DNA of 64,000 bases from Desulfocapsaceae bacterium. GTDB taxonomy: Bacteria > Desulfobacterota > Desulfobulbia > Desulfobulbales > Desulfocapsaceae. The translations under genes were made by a program, and so were the position numbers. How positions within the stretch are numbered: the first letter of the stretch is position 1; each line of letters starts with the position of its first letter. The DNA lies in the NCBI GenBank assembly GCA_031292275.1, contig JARLHL010000062.1, positions 62,001 to 126,000 on the forward strand. The letters run 5' to 3'. The notes under the pieces are model-generated. The model was not told the DNA's origin, searched no databases, and saw nothing but the letters and a program-made list of their open reading frames with translations. Shown here piece by piece: positions 38,415-47,528 of the stretch.

Positions 38415-40370
38415 ATGGAAACCTTTCTTTTGGCTCTTGGAGTCCTGCTTGCCGGCGGGGTTTTCCCTCTGCTGACCCACAGGCTGTTCAATTTCATGAA
38501 GGCCGTCTATATCGGCGCAACCGTCTGCGGTTGCGGGATCGGTCTGTATGCAGCCGGGATTTCCCTCAGGAGTTCGGAAATAGTCTCCATCTCCTGGCCC
38601 TGGCTGCACATCTTTATGCTCTCTTTTTCTCTGGATTCACTCTCAGCCTTTTTCCTGATACCGATATTCTCCATCTGTCCGTTGGCGGCACTCTACAGCT
38701 TCCATTATATGAATAAAGGGCAGCAGTCGGGAAGGACCGCGATCAATCTGTTTTTTTTCACTGTGCTGATTATCTCCATGGCCCTGGTGACCACAGCCGG
38801 GAATATCATCTCCTTCGCGCTGGCCTGGGAGGTGATGTCGGTTTCCTCATTTTTCCTGGTCATGTACGAGTATCAGCGGGAGGCAACACGGCAGGCCGGC
38901 TATCTGTATTTTATCTTCGCGCAGGCCGGAGCGATGTTTATATTCGCCGCCTTTGCGGTGGCATACAGTCATACCGGCAGTTTCTCCTTTGCCCAGTTCG
39001 CCGGGATTCCCGCTCAGGTGAAGGTGCTCATCTTCTTCCTGGCCCTGATCGGTTTCGGCTCAAAGGCGGGCATCTTTCCGGTTCATATCTGGCTCCCCCA
39101 TGCCCATCCGGCGGCCCCTTCGCATATCTCTGCGGTGATGTCCGGTGTGATGATCAAGATGGGGATCTACGGGATCATCAGGATCTACAGCCTGCTTGAG
39201 GTGAAGGATTTGATTTTCGGTCAGTCCGTTTTAGTTTTCGGAATGATTTCCGGGCTATTGGGGATCGTCTATGCCCTTGGCAAGCGTGATATCAAAAAGC
39301 TGCTGGCTTACTCCAGTGTTGAGAATATCGGCATTATTCTGATCGGCGCCGGCACCGGTATGATAGGAGTCTATTCAAACAACGCCATTATGGCCGGCTT
39401 CGGTTTTGCCGGAAGCCTGCTTCATGTCCTGAATCATTCCATCTTCAAATCCTTGATGTTCATGGGGGCCGGAGCGATTCTGCAGAAGACCAAAACCCGC
39501 CATATTGATCAGATGGGCGGCCTGATCAAAAGGATGCCCCTCACCGGGAAATCCTGTGTCATCGGGGCGGTGTCCATTTCCGGCCTGCCGCCGTTCAATG
39601 GCTTCATCGGTGAGTTCATGATCTATTTCGCGGCCTTTGAAGGACTCGGGGTGAAAGGTCCGACAGCGATCCTGATGATGCTTGCGATCATATCGTTGGC
39701 CCTGATCGGCGGGCTTGCCGTGACCTGCTTTACCAAGGTCATCGGGGTCGCCTTTCTTGGAGAACCGAGATCAGACAAGGCTGCCTCCGCCTCTGAATGC
39801 GGCTTTGCCATGACCGCACCGATGGTCGTTATGGCCGCTGCATGCGTTATAATCGGTATCATTCCGGAACCATTCATTAATCTTGTTTTTCTCAGCCTGC
39901 GTGATATTCACGGATTCTCTGCGGTTCCCCCCGATGTCATCGCTGGTCTCGCCCGGAATTTGGGCCTTGCCGCCCGCCTCATACTGGCTCTTCTAGCCCT
40001 CAGTCTGATCCTGCAGAGGATCTGTTATCTTGGAAAGGAAGTGGCAAAAGGGCCGACTTGGGGCTGCGGTTTTACCCGGCCTACAGCCCGAATGCAGTAT
40101 ACCGGAACCTCTTACGCCATGAGTGTGGCTGATTTTTTCAGGCCCTTTGTCAAGGTGAATACCGTCTACTCCGGCATAAAGAAGATCTTCCCCCGGGGAA
40201 CGACTTATACAACCAGGGTCGACGATATTGCCGAAATCACCATGAACCAGGGCATGGTCGGGCCGCTCTTGAAGGTGCTCGGCAAGTTGCGCTGGATACA
40301 GCACGGCAATATCCAGCTGTATTTTGGCTACATTATTCTGACCATCGTTGTCATGCTCTTTTTTATCTGA
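38415..40370 (+). CDS. Ehr/Hyf complex antiporter-like membrane subunit (HyfB/NuoL type)
   Basis: A 651-residue integral membrane protein with about 16 hydrophobic segments. It belongs to the Mrp-antiporter-like subunits of complex I and group 4 hydrogenases. The charged residues thought to move protons are present: Glu in FALAWEVMSVSSFFL and Lys in GFGSKAGIFPVHIWLPHAHPA, with further Lys/His in MIKMGIYG and LLHVLNHSIFKSLMFMGAG. It closest resembles HyfB/HycC, with an extended C-terminal part (WGCGFTRPTARMQYTGTSYA). It opens the six-gene complex operon. Confidence 0.92.
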   Translation: METFLLALGVLLAGGVFPLLTHRLFNFMKAVYIGATVCGCGIGLYAAGISLRSSEIVSISWPWLHIFMLSFSLDSLSAFFLIPIFSICPLAALYSFHYMNKGQQSGRTAINLFFFTVLIISMALVTTAGNIISFALAWEVMSVSSFFLVMYEYQREATRQAGYLYFIFAQAGAMFIFAAFAVAYSHTGSFSFAQFAGIPAQVKVLIFFLALIGFGSKAGIFPVHIWLPHAHPAAPSHISAVMSGVMIKMGIYGIIRIYSLLEVKDLIFGQSVLVFGMISGLLGIVYALGKRDIKKLLAYSSVENIGIILIGAGTGMIGVYSNNAIMAGFGFAGSLLHVLNHSIFKSLMFMGAGAILQKTKTRHIDQMGGLIKRMPLTGKSCVIGAVSISGLPPFNGFIGEFMIYFAAFEGLGVKGPTAILMMLAIISLALIGGLAVTCFTKVIGVAFLGEPRSDKAASASECGFAMTAPMVVMAAACVIIGIIPEPFINLVFLSLRDIHGFSAVPPDVIAGLARNLGLAARLILALLALSLILQRICYLGKEVAKGPTWGCGFTRPTARMQYTGTSYAMSVADFFRPFVKVNTVYSGIKKIFPRGTTYTTRVDDIAEITMNQGMVGPLLKVLGKLRWIQHGNIQLYFGYIILTIVVMLFFI

Positions 40371-40398
40371 AAGTAAACAGGTTCTCCTGAGGTTGTGT

Positions 40399-41316
40399 AT
40401 GGAATCAATTCTCGCCTACGCCATAGCAATACTTGCGGCGCCGCTTTTTCCCGGCATTATTCTGAAGGTCAAGGCCTTCGTTGCCGGTAAAAAAGGACCG
40501 CCTCTCCTGATCAAATACTACACCCTGGCCAAACTGTTTCGAAAGGGATCGGTGTACAGCACCAGTACAAGCTTTCTCTTCAGGATGGGACCCGCCGTGT
40601 CGATGGCGGCTGCGGTTATGGCTCTTCTGTTCTGCCCCCTGGCCGGGATGATACCGGTCCTTTCGTTTCAGGGAGACGTCATCGTCGTCTTCTACATCAT
40701 GGGACTGGGCAGGTTCTTCACCATTCTGGCAGCCTTAGACACGGCCTCTCCTTTTGAAGGGATGGGATCTGCCCGCGAGGCCTTCTTCTCGATGCTGGCT
40801 GAGGCCACCGTCTTCATGGTCCTGATCCTTTTTTACAGGCTGAATGGCTCATTAAGTTTTTCCGGTTATTTCTCAGGAGATAATCCGATAACATTAACGG
40901 GCCCCAACGGTTCGCTGCTGCTGCTGGTCATCGTCTCCATGTTCATGATCCTGCTCACGGAGAATTCCAGGGTCCCTGTCGATGATCCGATGACCCATTT
41001 GGAACTGACGATGATTCATGAGGTCATGATCCTTGACCACAGCGGTCCGGATCTGGCTCTCATAGAACTGGGGGCCTTCTGTAAGCTCATATTTTACTCG
41101 GTTTTTATCGCCCATCTGCTGGTTCCGGCCAAAGCGTTGGAAGGCCCCCTGTATGATGTGGTCTTCGTCGTCGCGGTCGGGGCGATATATGTGGCGATCG
41201 GCATAACTGAATCTATTATGGCCCGGCTCAAGATGAATCTGGTTCCCAAATTTATCTTAACCTCCTTTGCCTTGGTCTCCTTTGCCGCAATTCTGACCAC
41301 CATGGGGTTTATTTGA
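40399..41316 (+). CDS. Ehr/Hyf complex membrane subunit (HyfC/NuoH type)
   Basis: A 305-residue membrane protein with about eight hydrophobic segments, similar to NuoH/HycD. Recognisable parts are AGKKGPPLLIKYYTLAKLFRKG, DTASPFEGMGSAREAFFSMLAE and ENSRVPVDDPMTHLELTMIHE, which form the quinone/E-channel side of complex I-like enzymes. An open frame starts at 40348, but ATG 40399 with GAGG seven bases upstream fits the family N-terminus. It joins the soluble arm to the antiporter subunits. Confidence 0.93.
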   Translation: MESILAYAIAILAAPLFPGIILKVKAFVAGKKGPPLLIKYYTLAKLFRKGSVYSTSTSFLFRMGPAVSMAAAVMALLFCPLAGMIPVLSFQGDVIVVFYIMGLGRFFTILAALDTASPFEGMGSAREAFFSMLAEATVFMVLILFYRLNGSLSFSGYFSGDNPITLTGPNGSLLLLVIVSMFMILLTENSRVPVDDPMTHLELTMIHEVMILDHSGPDLALIELGAFCKLIFYSVFIAHLLVPAKALEGPLYDVVFVVAVGAIYVAIGITESIMARLKMNLVPKFILTSFALVSFAAILTTMGFI

Positions 41317-41972
41317 TGACACATACGACGGATACAGTTCTAGTGATAATCCTGCTTTCGGTCCTGCTTTCCCTGGGCTCCAGCCGGCTGAAGGCCCTGG
41401 TCGAGACCATGGCCCTGCAGGGTATCATGGTCTCTTTGGTCCCGATCCTGCTGGATTATGGCGCGGACGGTCATGTCGGAGGCAGCCTTATCTTTGTGCA
41501 GATAATGATTGTGATTAAAGGTGTCCTCATCCCCGGCCTGCTTTTTACCGCCGCTCGAAGGATGACCATCAAACGGGAAATCGAGCCCATCATCGGGTAT
41601 CACGCCTCTCTGCTGGCTGGTCTGATTATGATTATGGTCTCGACCCTGGTTACCCAGAGGATGCATCTCACTCTGCCGGTCGGTCGTGAGATGCTGCTGA
41701 CCACTGCCATTACTACCCTGGCGGCCGGGCTTTTCCTGATGATGAGCCGGAGAAAGGCCATCACCCAGGTCATCGGTTATCTGATGCTGGAGAACGGGAT
41801 CTATCTCGTCGGCACGGCCCTGACCAAACAGTCGCACACCCTTTATGTCATCGAATTCGGCGTCCTGCTCGATCTGCTTGTCGGCGTCATGATCATGGGA
41901 ATCATCCTGAACAACATCAATCATGCCTTCGATGATGTCGACACCACCTATCTTGGAAGTTTAAAGGACTGA
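41316..41972 (+). CDS. Ehr/Hyf complex membrane subunit (HyfE type)
   Basis: A 218-residue protein with about six or seven membrane segments, like HyfE, a NuoK-like subunit. SSRLKALVETMALQGIMVSLVPILLDYG and MLENGIYLVGTAL carry the conserved Glu residues in membrane helices, and VIEFGVLLDLLVGVMIMGI follows. The ATG shares a base with the previous stop (TGATG), so translation is coupled. Confidence 0.9.
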   Translation: MTHTTDTVLVIILLSVLLSLGSSRLKALVETMALQGIMVSLVPILLDYGADGHVGGSLIFVQIMIVIKGVLIPGLLFTAARRMTIKREIEPIIGYHASLLAGLIMIMVSTLVTQRMHLTLPVGREMLLTTAITTLAAGLFLMMSRRKAITQVIGYLMLENGIYLVGTALTKQSHTLYVIEFGVLLDLLVGVMIMGIILNNINHAFDDVDTTYLGSLKD

Positions 41973-41976
41973 GAAT

Positions 41977-43404
41977 ATGATAGAATACGTATTTATTCTC
42001 CCAATAATCGGGGGGCTTCTGGCCCTGTTTGTGCCCGTGGTCATGGCCAGGGGGTTGCTGATCCTGGCCGCCCTTTTCCATTTGTCCCTGACCGTTCTGG
42101 GGTGGATGGGAAAACTTGCCCCGGTCTATGTCAATTATTTCAGGGTCACCCCGGAGGGGATGCTGGTCCTCATGGTGACCTCCTTTATCTTCGTGTTCAT
42201 CTCCATCTATGCCGTCTCCTACGCGTACGAGACGAATCTGCAGAACGAGCGGATCTTCGTCAGCTGCATGCTGCTCTTTCTGGGGACCATGAGCATGGTG
42301 GCCCTGTCCGATCATCCGATCATGCTGTGGATTGCCGTTGAGGCCACCACCCTGGTCAGCGCCCCTCTGATCTTTATCAAGAGGTCCAAGGAGGCGCTGG
42401 AGGCCACCTGGAAATATGTGATGATCTGCTCCGTCGGCATTGCCCTGGCGCTGCTTGGCTGCTTCTTCATCACCTTGTCTATGGATATCGGCAATATCGA
42501 TGTGGCCCTGTCGTTTTCCTCGCTGAATCTGGTTGCAAAACAGCTGGACCCACTCTGGTTGAAGACCGGCTTTGTTTTCATCGTTATCGGGTTCGGGACG
42601 AAGATGGGATTGGCTCCCATGCATACCTGGTTGCCCGATGCCCATAGCCAGGCCCCCAGTGCCGCCTCGGCACTCCTGTCCGGAGCCCTGTTGAACTGCG
42701 CTTTTCTCGGGATCTTCAAGGTCAATGCCCTGATGCATGTGGCCGGTCTCGGGGGATTTTCCAGCAATGTGCTGGTGGCCTTCGGCCTCCTGTCGGTGCT
42801 GGTCGCCGGAATCTTCATTCTCAATCAGCCTGATTACAAGAGGATGCTGGCCTACTCCAGTATCGAGAATATGGGGGTTATCGCCTTCGGCATCGGCGTT
42901 GGGGGGATAGCGAGCTTTGGCGCAATCATTCATCTGATCCACCACTCGCTGCTGAAATCGTCGCTGTTTTTGTCTGCGGGCAATCTCCTGCTGGGCTTCG
43001 GGACCAAACTTGTTCCCAAGGTCGGCAATATCGCCAAGCTCTTTCCCGCGACTTTCGTCTCGTTTTTTGCAGGATTTGCCGGCATCTCCGGATTTCCTCC
43101 CTTCGGCGTCTTCATCAGTGAAATCCTGATCATCATCGGCGCCTTTCAGGCCGGCCGATACGGAAGCGTAGGTATCCTGATCTTTGGTCTGCTCCTGGTC
43201 TTTGCCGGTGCGGCCCGGATCGTCATGGATATTTCCTTCGGGGAGACTTCTCAGGAAGTGCTGGTCAAGGAGAAATTTTTCAGGGTCATGCCGTCCTTTG
43301 TCCTGCTGTTGACATCCATCGGGCTCTGTCTCTGGCTTCCCAACAGCATCTATCAGAAAATCCTTCATACCATCGAGATAATAGGAGGTGGATTCCATGG
43401 CTGA
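41977..43404 (+). CDS. Ehr/Hyf complex second antiporter-like subunit (HyfF/NuoN-like)
   Basis: A 475-residue membrane protein, the second antiporter-like subunit of this operon. Proton-path residues are visible: Glu in MLWIAVEATTLVSAPLIF, Lys in GFGTKMGLAPMHTWLPDAHSQAPS, and the His/Lys helix of IHLIHHSLLKSSLFLSAG. It resembles HyfF. Two such subunits would let the complex move more than one ion per cycle. The start is 5 bases after the previous stop. Confidence 0.92.
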   Translation: MIEYVFILPIIGGLLALFVPVVMARGLLILAALFHLSLTVLGWMGKLAPVYVNYFRVTPEGMLVLMVTSFIFVFISIYAVSYAYETNLQNERIFVSCMLLFLGTMSMVALSDHPIMLWIAVEATTLVSAPLIFIKRSKEALEATWKYVMICSVGIALALLGCFFITLSMDIGNIDVALSFSSLNLVAKQLDPLWLKTGFVFIVIGFGTKMGLAPMHTWLPDAHSQAPSAASALLSGALLNCAFLGIFKVNALMHVAGLGGFSSNVLVAFGLLSVLVAGIFILNQPDYKRMLAYSSIENMGVIAFGIGVGGIASFGAIIHLIHHSLLKSSLFLSAGNLLLGFGTKLVPKVGNIAKLFPATFVSFFAGFAGISGFPPFGVFISEILIIIGAFQAGRYGSVGILIFGLLLVFAGAARIVMDISFGETSQEVLVKEKFFRVMPSFVLLLTSIGLCLWLPNSIYQKILHTIEIIGGGFHG

Positions 43405-44908
43405 CCTCCTGCGGATCACCAATGGTGAACGTATACCTCGCGCCGCAATCCCCAGCCTGGCCCTGGAGGAGTTTCTGCAGGCCCTGTCCGACTTCGTCAA
43501 GGCGGATGGCTACATCGTCCAGCTCTTTGCCTACCGGGATGGTGCGAGCAACAGGCTGCTGGCTGTCCTGCGCAATGAAGCACTCTACGTGGCAGGTACC
43601 GAGGTGGGGGATAGCTTTCCCTCGCTGACGAAGACGGCCAGCAAAAAGTTCCATATGTTCGAGCGGGAAATTGCCGAGCAGTACGGAATCAGGCCTGAAG
43701 GGCATCCCTGGCTGAAACCGGTCCGCTATCATGCCAACTACGCCGGCCGTCCCGATGTCTTCGGAAATGATTATTCAGTTGATATTCCCGGGAATTATGA
43801 TTACTTCACCGTGGAAGGCGAGCCCATTCATGAGGTGGCGGTGGGGCCGGTGCATGCGGGCATCATCGAACCCGGCCATTTTCGGTTCCAGTGCGCCGGA
43901 GAGGAGGTCCTGCATCTCGAGATCCAGCTGGGATACCAGCATCGCGGCATCGAAAAAATGCTCACCCAGGTGCCCCAGAAGCGTCTTCCCATTATCTGCG
44001 AGGGGATTGCCGGGGATACCAGCATAGGCCATAATCTCTGCTGCTGCCAGGCCATAGAGGCCTTGGCCGGTCTGCAGGTGGAGAAGGGGGCCAGCATGGT
44101 CCGGGTGATTGGCCTGGAGCTGGAGCGGATCGCCAACCACATAGGCGATCTCGGGGCCCTGAGCGGGGATGTGGCCTTTAATCCCCCGGCCGCCTATTTC
44201 GGCAGGATGCGGGGGGAGTTTCTGAACCTTCTCCAGGTCCTCTGCGGCAACCGCTTTGGCAAGGGACTCGTCCGTCCCGGCGGTGTCGCCCATATAATGG
44301 GGGCCGAACAGCACGGCTTGATCGCAAAGAAACTCGTCGAGATCACTCCTGAAATAAAAAATGTCTGCGATCTTCTCTTTTCAGCCCACACCGTGCAGGC
44401 CAGGTTTGACAATACAGGACCTGTGCCGCTTGAGCTTGCAAAAGAGCTGGGGCTGGTCGGCTATGCGGGGCGTGCCTGCGGTCTGCCCTACGACGTACGG
44501 ACCGCATTTCCCACCGAACGGTATACCGACCTGCCAGGCAACACCAATGCGACTACCCTTGGTGATGTCAACAGCCGTGCTGCAGTGCGGCGCGAAGAGA
44601 TCATGCATTCTCTGTCCCTGATCGAGATGATGCTGGGGCAGCATAAGGGGGAACACAAGTCGGTGCAGATGCAGCAGTACCAGCTCGCCCCCTCGTCGCT
44701 GGTGGTGACCCTCAATGAGGGATGGCGCGGTGAGGTTTCCCACTGCGTTCTCACCGACGATGCCGGCCGTATTCAGCGGTATAAGATTAAAGACCCGTCG
44801 TTTCATAATTGGACAGGCCTGGCGATGTCGCTCAGAAATCAGGAGATATCGGATTTTCCCCTCTGCAATAAGAGTTATAATCTGTCGTACTGCGGTTTCG
44901 ATCTGTGA
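43397..44908 (+). CDS. Ehr/Hyf complex large subunit, NuoCD/HyfG-like, without NiFe cysteines
   Basis: A 503-residue fusion of a NuoC-like domain (about 1-130, FEREIAEQYGIRPEGHPWLKP) and a NuoD/hydrogenase-large-subunit domain. The family is clear from LGYQHRGIEKMLTQVPQKR, MVRVIGLELERIANHIGDLG and KDPSFHNWTGLAMSLRNQE. In real [NiFe] hydrogenases, CxxC pairs near the start of the large-subunit domain and in DPCxxC at the end bind nickel. Here the first position reads EGIAGDTSIGHNLCCC and the second KDPSFHN, so both CxxC pairs are missing. It therefore cannot bind a standard NiFe site and belongs with hydrogenase-related (Ehr) complexes. Start chosen at 43397 behind ATAGGAGGTGG. Confidence 0.92.
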   Translation: MADLLRITNGERIPRAAIPSLALEEFLQALSDFVKADGYIVQLFAYRDGASNRLLAVLRNEALYVAGTEVGDSFPSLTKTASKKFHMFEREIAEQYGIRPEGHPWLKPVRYHANYAGRPDVFGNDYSVDIPGNYDYFTVEGEPIHEVAVGPVHAGIIEPGHFRFQCAGEEVLHLEIQLGYQHRGIEKMLTQVPQKRLPIICEGIAGDTSIGHNLCCCQAIEALAGLQVEKGASMVRVIGLELERIANHIGDLGALSGDVAFNPPAAYFGRMRGEFLNLLQVLCGNRFGKGLVRPGGVAHIMGAEQHGLIAKKLVEITPEIKNVCDLLFSAHTVQARFDNTGPVPLELAKELGLVGYAGRACGLPYDVRTAFPTERYTDLPGNTNATTLGDVNSRAAVRREEIMHSLSLIEMMLGQHKGEHKSVQMQQYQLAPSSLVVTLNEGWRGEVSHCVLTDDAGRIQRYKIKDPSFHNWTGLAMSLRNQEISDFPLCNKSYNLSYCGFDL

Positions 44909-44983
44909 TGAGATGATCTGCCACATGCCTCCCCCCAAGGGGAGAGAGGCCGGCTTTCAGATACTTTATGGAAGGTTTTTGCC

Positions 44984-45727
44984 ATGTTGAAGGTAATTAA
45001 GAACAGATTTGAGCAGGGCTGCAGGACGTCGTCTTATCCCAAAGAGCCCATAAAACTGTACTCTCGGTTCAGGGGACGCCCAGTGGTGAACAGGAATTGC
45101 GACAGGGCTGTTGCCCTGCAATGCGCGCAGATCTGCCCGCAGGAGGCGATTGATCCGGAGAAGATGACGATCGATCTGGGGCGATGTACCTTCTGCGGTC
45201 AGTGTGAAACCGTGAGCGGGGGTGCATTTGTCCGGTTTAGCCAGGATTTCGAACTCGGAGCGGCCAACCGGCAGGATCTGATAACCGATGGTGAACTCCC
45301 GGATCTTGCCGTCCAGGCCAAGGCCCATTTTAAAAAGCTCTTCGGCCGTTCGCTGCAGCTGCGCCAGGTCTCTGCAGCAGGATGCAATGCCTGCGAGGCC
45401 GATACCAATGTCCTGAACACCCCTTTTTTTGACCTCTCCCGTTTTGGTATAGACTTTGTGGCTTCGCCCAGGCATGCTGACGGTATTCATGTCACCGGCC
45501 CCGTCTCCGTCAATATGAAGACCGCCTTGCTGACCACCTACGAGGCCGTGCCGTCACCAAAGGTGGTGATCGCCAGCGGCTGCTGTTCAATTTCCGGCGG
45601 GCCTTTCTACGGCAGCGAGGAGATAGTAGGTGATCTGAACAGTATCCTGCCGGTGGATCTCTATATCCCAGGCTGTCCGCCCCATCCTCTGACAACCCTG
45701 CATGCGCTGTTGAAATTTTTTAAATAA
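44984..45727 (+). CDS. Ehr/Hyf complex small subunit (NuoB/HyfI-like) with N-terminal ferredoxin domain
   Basis: A 247-residue protein. The N-terminal part (about 35-80) is a degenerate ferredoxin domain: C39, C47, C51 before Pro, then CTFCGQC at 68-74, enough for at least one [4Fe-4S] cluster. The C-terminal part is NuoB-like, with CNAC at 134-137, GCCSISGG and PGCPPHP, retaining the four ligands of the proximal (N2-type) cluster. It probably carries electrons to the large subunit site. No separate NuoI/HyfH-like gene follows, so the fused domain may replace it. It ends the operon, convergent with the next gene. Confidence 0.9.
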   Translation: MLKVIKNRFEQGCRTSSYPKEPIKLYSRFRGRPVVNRNCDRAVALQCAQICPQEAIDPEKMTIDLGRCTFCGQCETVSGGAFVRFSQDFELGAANRQDLITDGELPDLAVQAKAHFKKLFGRSLQLRQVSAAGCNACEADTNVLNTPFFDLSRFGIDFVASPRHADGIHVTGPVSVNMKTALLTTYEAVPSPKVVIASGCCSISGGPFYGSEEIVGDLNSILPVDLYIPGCPPHPLTTLHALLKFFK

Positions 45728-45744
45728 ACCGGTGCCGGCAGGTC

Positions 45745-46227
45745 CTATTGGTGGATCAAAGCCGCCTTTTCCGGGGTGTCTGAGAAGCCGTCCACGGGGA
45801 TCAGCCAGTAGCCGTCCGGCTGGGCCGCAATCGCCTGCCGGGTCTGATCGGTCAGCCAGTGACTGTCGTCGACCAGATTATAGAAGGCGCTGTCAATTCC
45901 GATAAAACCGTCGAGAAAATGGGTGACTATATGCAGGATCTTGCTGGGATAGCCCTGAGGCAGGCTTAGAAGGTCCGAGGTCCGTCTGGTTCCGGTATTC
46001 TCCAGGTCTGTGACTAGGCCCTTCAGAATGTGCCGGTTTTTTTCAATCGCAGCTGCCATGCAGGCATTGAATCGGGGATGACTGCCCGGCTTTGAGCCCC
46101 TTTCGTCGATGCTGAAGAGATCATAGCGGACCAGCTGGGTCCGCTGGAAAAAATCCATGACCTGCTTCCTGCAGCTTTCATAAGAATCTCCTGCAACAAG
46201 CATGTCATGGTGGGCGATTATCTGCAT
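45745..46227 (-). CDS. Conserved-looking protein of unknown function, near flavodiiron gene
   Basis: A 160-residue soluble protein that I do not recognise. It begins MQIIAHHDMLVAGDSYESCRKQV and contains aromatic-rich stretches such as SKILHIVTHFLDGFIGIDSAFYNLVDDSHWL and DGYWLIPVDGFSDTPE. There is no signal peptide or membrane segment. It is 45 bases downstream of the flavodiiron gene on the same strand with a hairpin between, so co-transcription is possible. Confidence 0.7.
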   Translation of the reverse strand: MQIIAHHDMLVAGDSYESCRKQVMDFFQRTQLVRYDLFSIDERGSKPGSHPRFNACMAAAIEKNRHILKGLVTDLENTGTRRTSDLLSLPQGYPSKILHIVTHFLDGFIGIDSAFYNLVDDSHWLTDQTRQAIAAQPDGYWLIPVDGFSDTPEKAALIHQ

Positions 46228-46237
46228 AATAATCCAT

Positions 46238-46259
46238 CGAGCGGGCAGGAGCCCGCTCG
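46238..46259 (-). other. Hairpin between the flavodiiron gene and the downstream unknown gene
   Basis: CGAGCGGGC (46238-46246) and GCCCGCTCG (46251-46259) form a nine-pair perfect stem with a four-base loop. It has no T-run on the minus strand, so partial termination or 3'-end stabilisation of the flavodiiron mRNA is more likely than full termination. Confidence 0.6.
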
Positions 46260-46272
46260 GAAAGCTGGGCGT

Positions 46273-47466
46273 TTATTTCTTTTCCTTCAAGGCCTTGCCG
46301 ATGGCATGCCCCATGTCAACACATCGCGAAAGGTCTGATGCTTCCGGGACGTATTTGACCCGGAAGCCCTCGTCGATGATATCCAGTTTCATCTCGGTCA
46401 TGGCCTCGTTCAAAAGCCGTACCGATTCGCCGGACCAGCCGTAGGATCCGAAGGCGGCGCCGATCTTATTGGTCGGACGCAGACCGCGCATGTACATCAA
46501 AAAGTCTGCCATGCGGGGCAGCAGACCATTGTTCAGCGTCGGAGAGCCCAGGATGAGGGCGCTGGCGTTCAAGACCTCCTGCATGACATCGCTGCGATGG
46601 ATGTAGCGGAGATTCATAAGTTTGTGAGAGATCCCCTCGTCTTGCAGGCCGGTGGAGATAGCCTTGGCCATCATCTCCGTGGAATGCCACATTGTGTCGT
46701 AAATGATCAGCGCGTTCCCGTCACCAATATTGTTGCACCATTTCGAATAGGACTTGATCGCCTTGGTCGGGTCGGCGCGCCAGATGACGCCGTGATCCGG
46801 ACAGATCATATCGATCTCAAGCTTCATTTCAGCAACTTTTTCCAGCAGCTTTTTGACGTTGGGCGAATAAAGGGTCAGGATGTTTGCGTAGTACTTGGTC
46901 AGCTCTTCCAGCAGAACGGCCTGGTCGACCTGGTCGTCAAACCGCTCACTGGTGGCGAGATGCTGGCCGAAGGCGTCGCTGGAGAAGAGCAGCTTGTCCT
47001 CTTTGACGTAGGTGAACATGGAATCGGGCCAGTGCAGCATCCGGGTCTCCAGGAAAGACAGCGACCGTTTGCCCAGGCAGATCTCGTCGCCCGACTTGAC
47101 GACCTCATAGGGCCAGTCTTGATGATGGAAGTGCTGCAGCAGGGCCTGGTGGCCCATCTTTGAACAGAAGATCTTTTCCGGCTTGATCAGATTCACCATC
47201 TCGGGCAGGCAGCCGGAGTGGTCCATTTCCACATGGTTGACAACGATATAGTCGATCTTTTCCGGATCGATGATCTCTTTGATGCGGCTGATCAGGTCGC
47301 TGGTCAATGATCGTTTGACCGTATCAACCAGGGTCACCTTCTCATCTATGATCAGAAAGGCGTTGTAGGTTGTTCCTCTGTTGGTCGAGTATCCATGAAA
47401 ATCACGAACGTCCCAGTCGATTGCTCCGACCCAGTATATATTATCCTTCACTGTAATAGGGTTCAA
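46273..47466 (-). CDS. Flavodiiron protein (A-type, rubredoxin:oxygen oxidoreductase-like)
   Basis: A 397-residue enzyme that reduces O2 to water (or NO to N2O) to protect anaerobes. The N-terminal metallo-beta-lactamase domain has the diiron ligands in VNHVEMDHSG, the later His in MLHWPDSM, Asp in SSDAFGQH and His in CPDHGVIWR. The C-terminal flavodoxin domain has the FMN-binding loop IIYDTMWHSTEMMA and FGSYGWSGES. I place the start at TTG 47466, giving MNPITVKDNIYWVGAIDWD, because GGAGG lies eight bases upstream. A longer frame from 47505 has no such site. Electron donors would be rubredoxin or a small ferredoxin. Confidence 0.95.
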   Translation of the reverse strand: MNPITVKDNIYWVGAIDWDVRDFHGYSTNRGTTYNAFLIIDEKVTLVDTVKRSLTSDLISRIKEIIDPEKIDYIVVNHVEMDHSGCLPEMVNLIKPEKIFCSKMGHQALLQHFHHQDWPYEVVKSGDEICLGKRSLSFLETRMLHWPDSMFTYVKEDKLLFSSDAFGQHLATSERFDDQVDQAVLLEELTKYYANILTLYSPNVKKLLEKVAEMKLEIDMICPDHGVIWRADPTKAIKSYSKWCNNIGDGNALIIYDTMWHSTEMMAKAISTGLQDEGISHKLMNLRYIHRSDVMQEVLNASALILGSPTLNNGLLPRMADFLMYMRGLRPTNKIGAAFGSYGWSGESVRLLNEAMTEMKLDIIDEGFRVKYVPEASDLSRCVDMGHAIGKALKEKK

Positions 47467-47528
47467 TGTTGCATCCTCCAATAATTTATAAGTTTTTAAA
47501 TGCAAAAATATGTTTTATTTTAGAAACT

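Noticed and set aside
41917-43500. 527-residue open frame on the minus strand, rich in His, Gln and Gly
   Set aside because: Exactly opposite the HyfF-like membrane gene; its odd composition is the reverse reading of hydrophobic codons.
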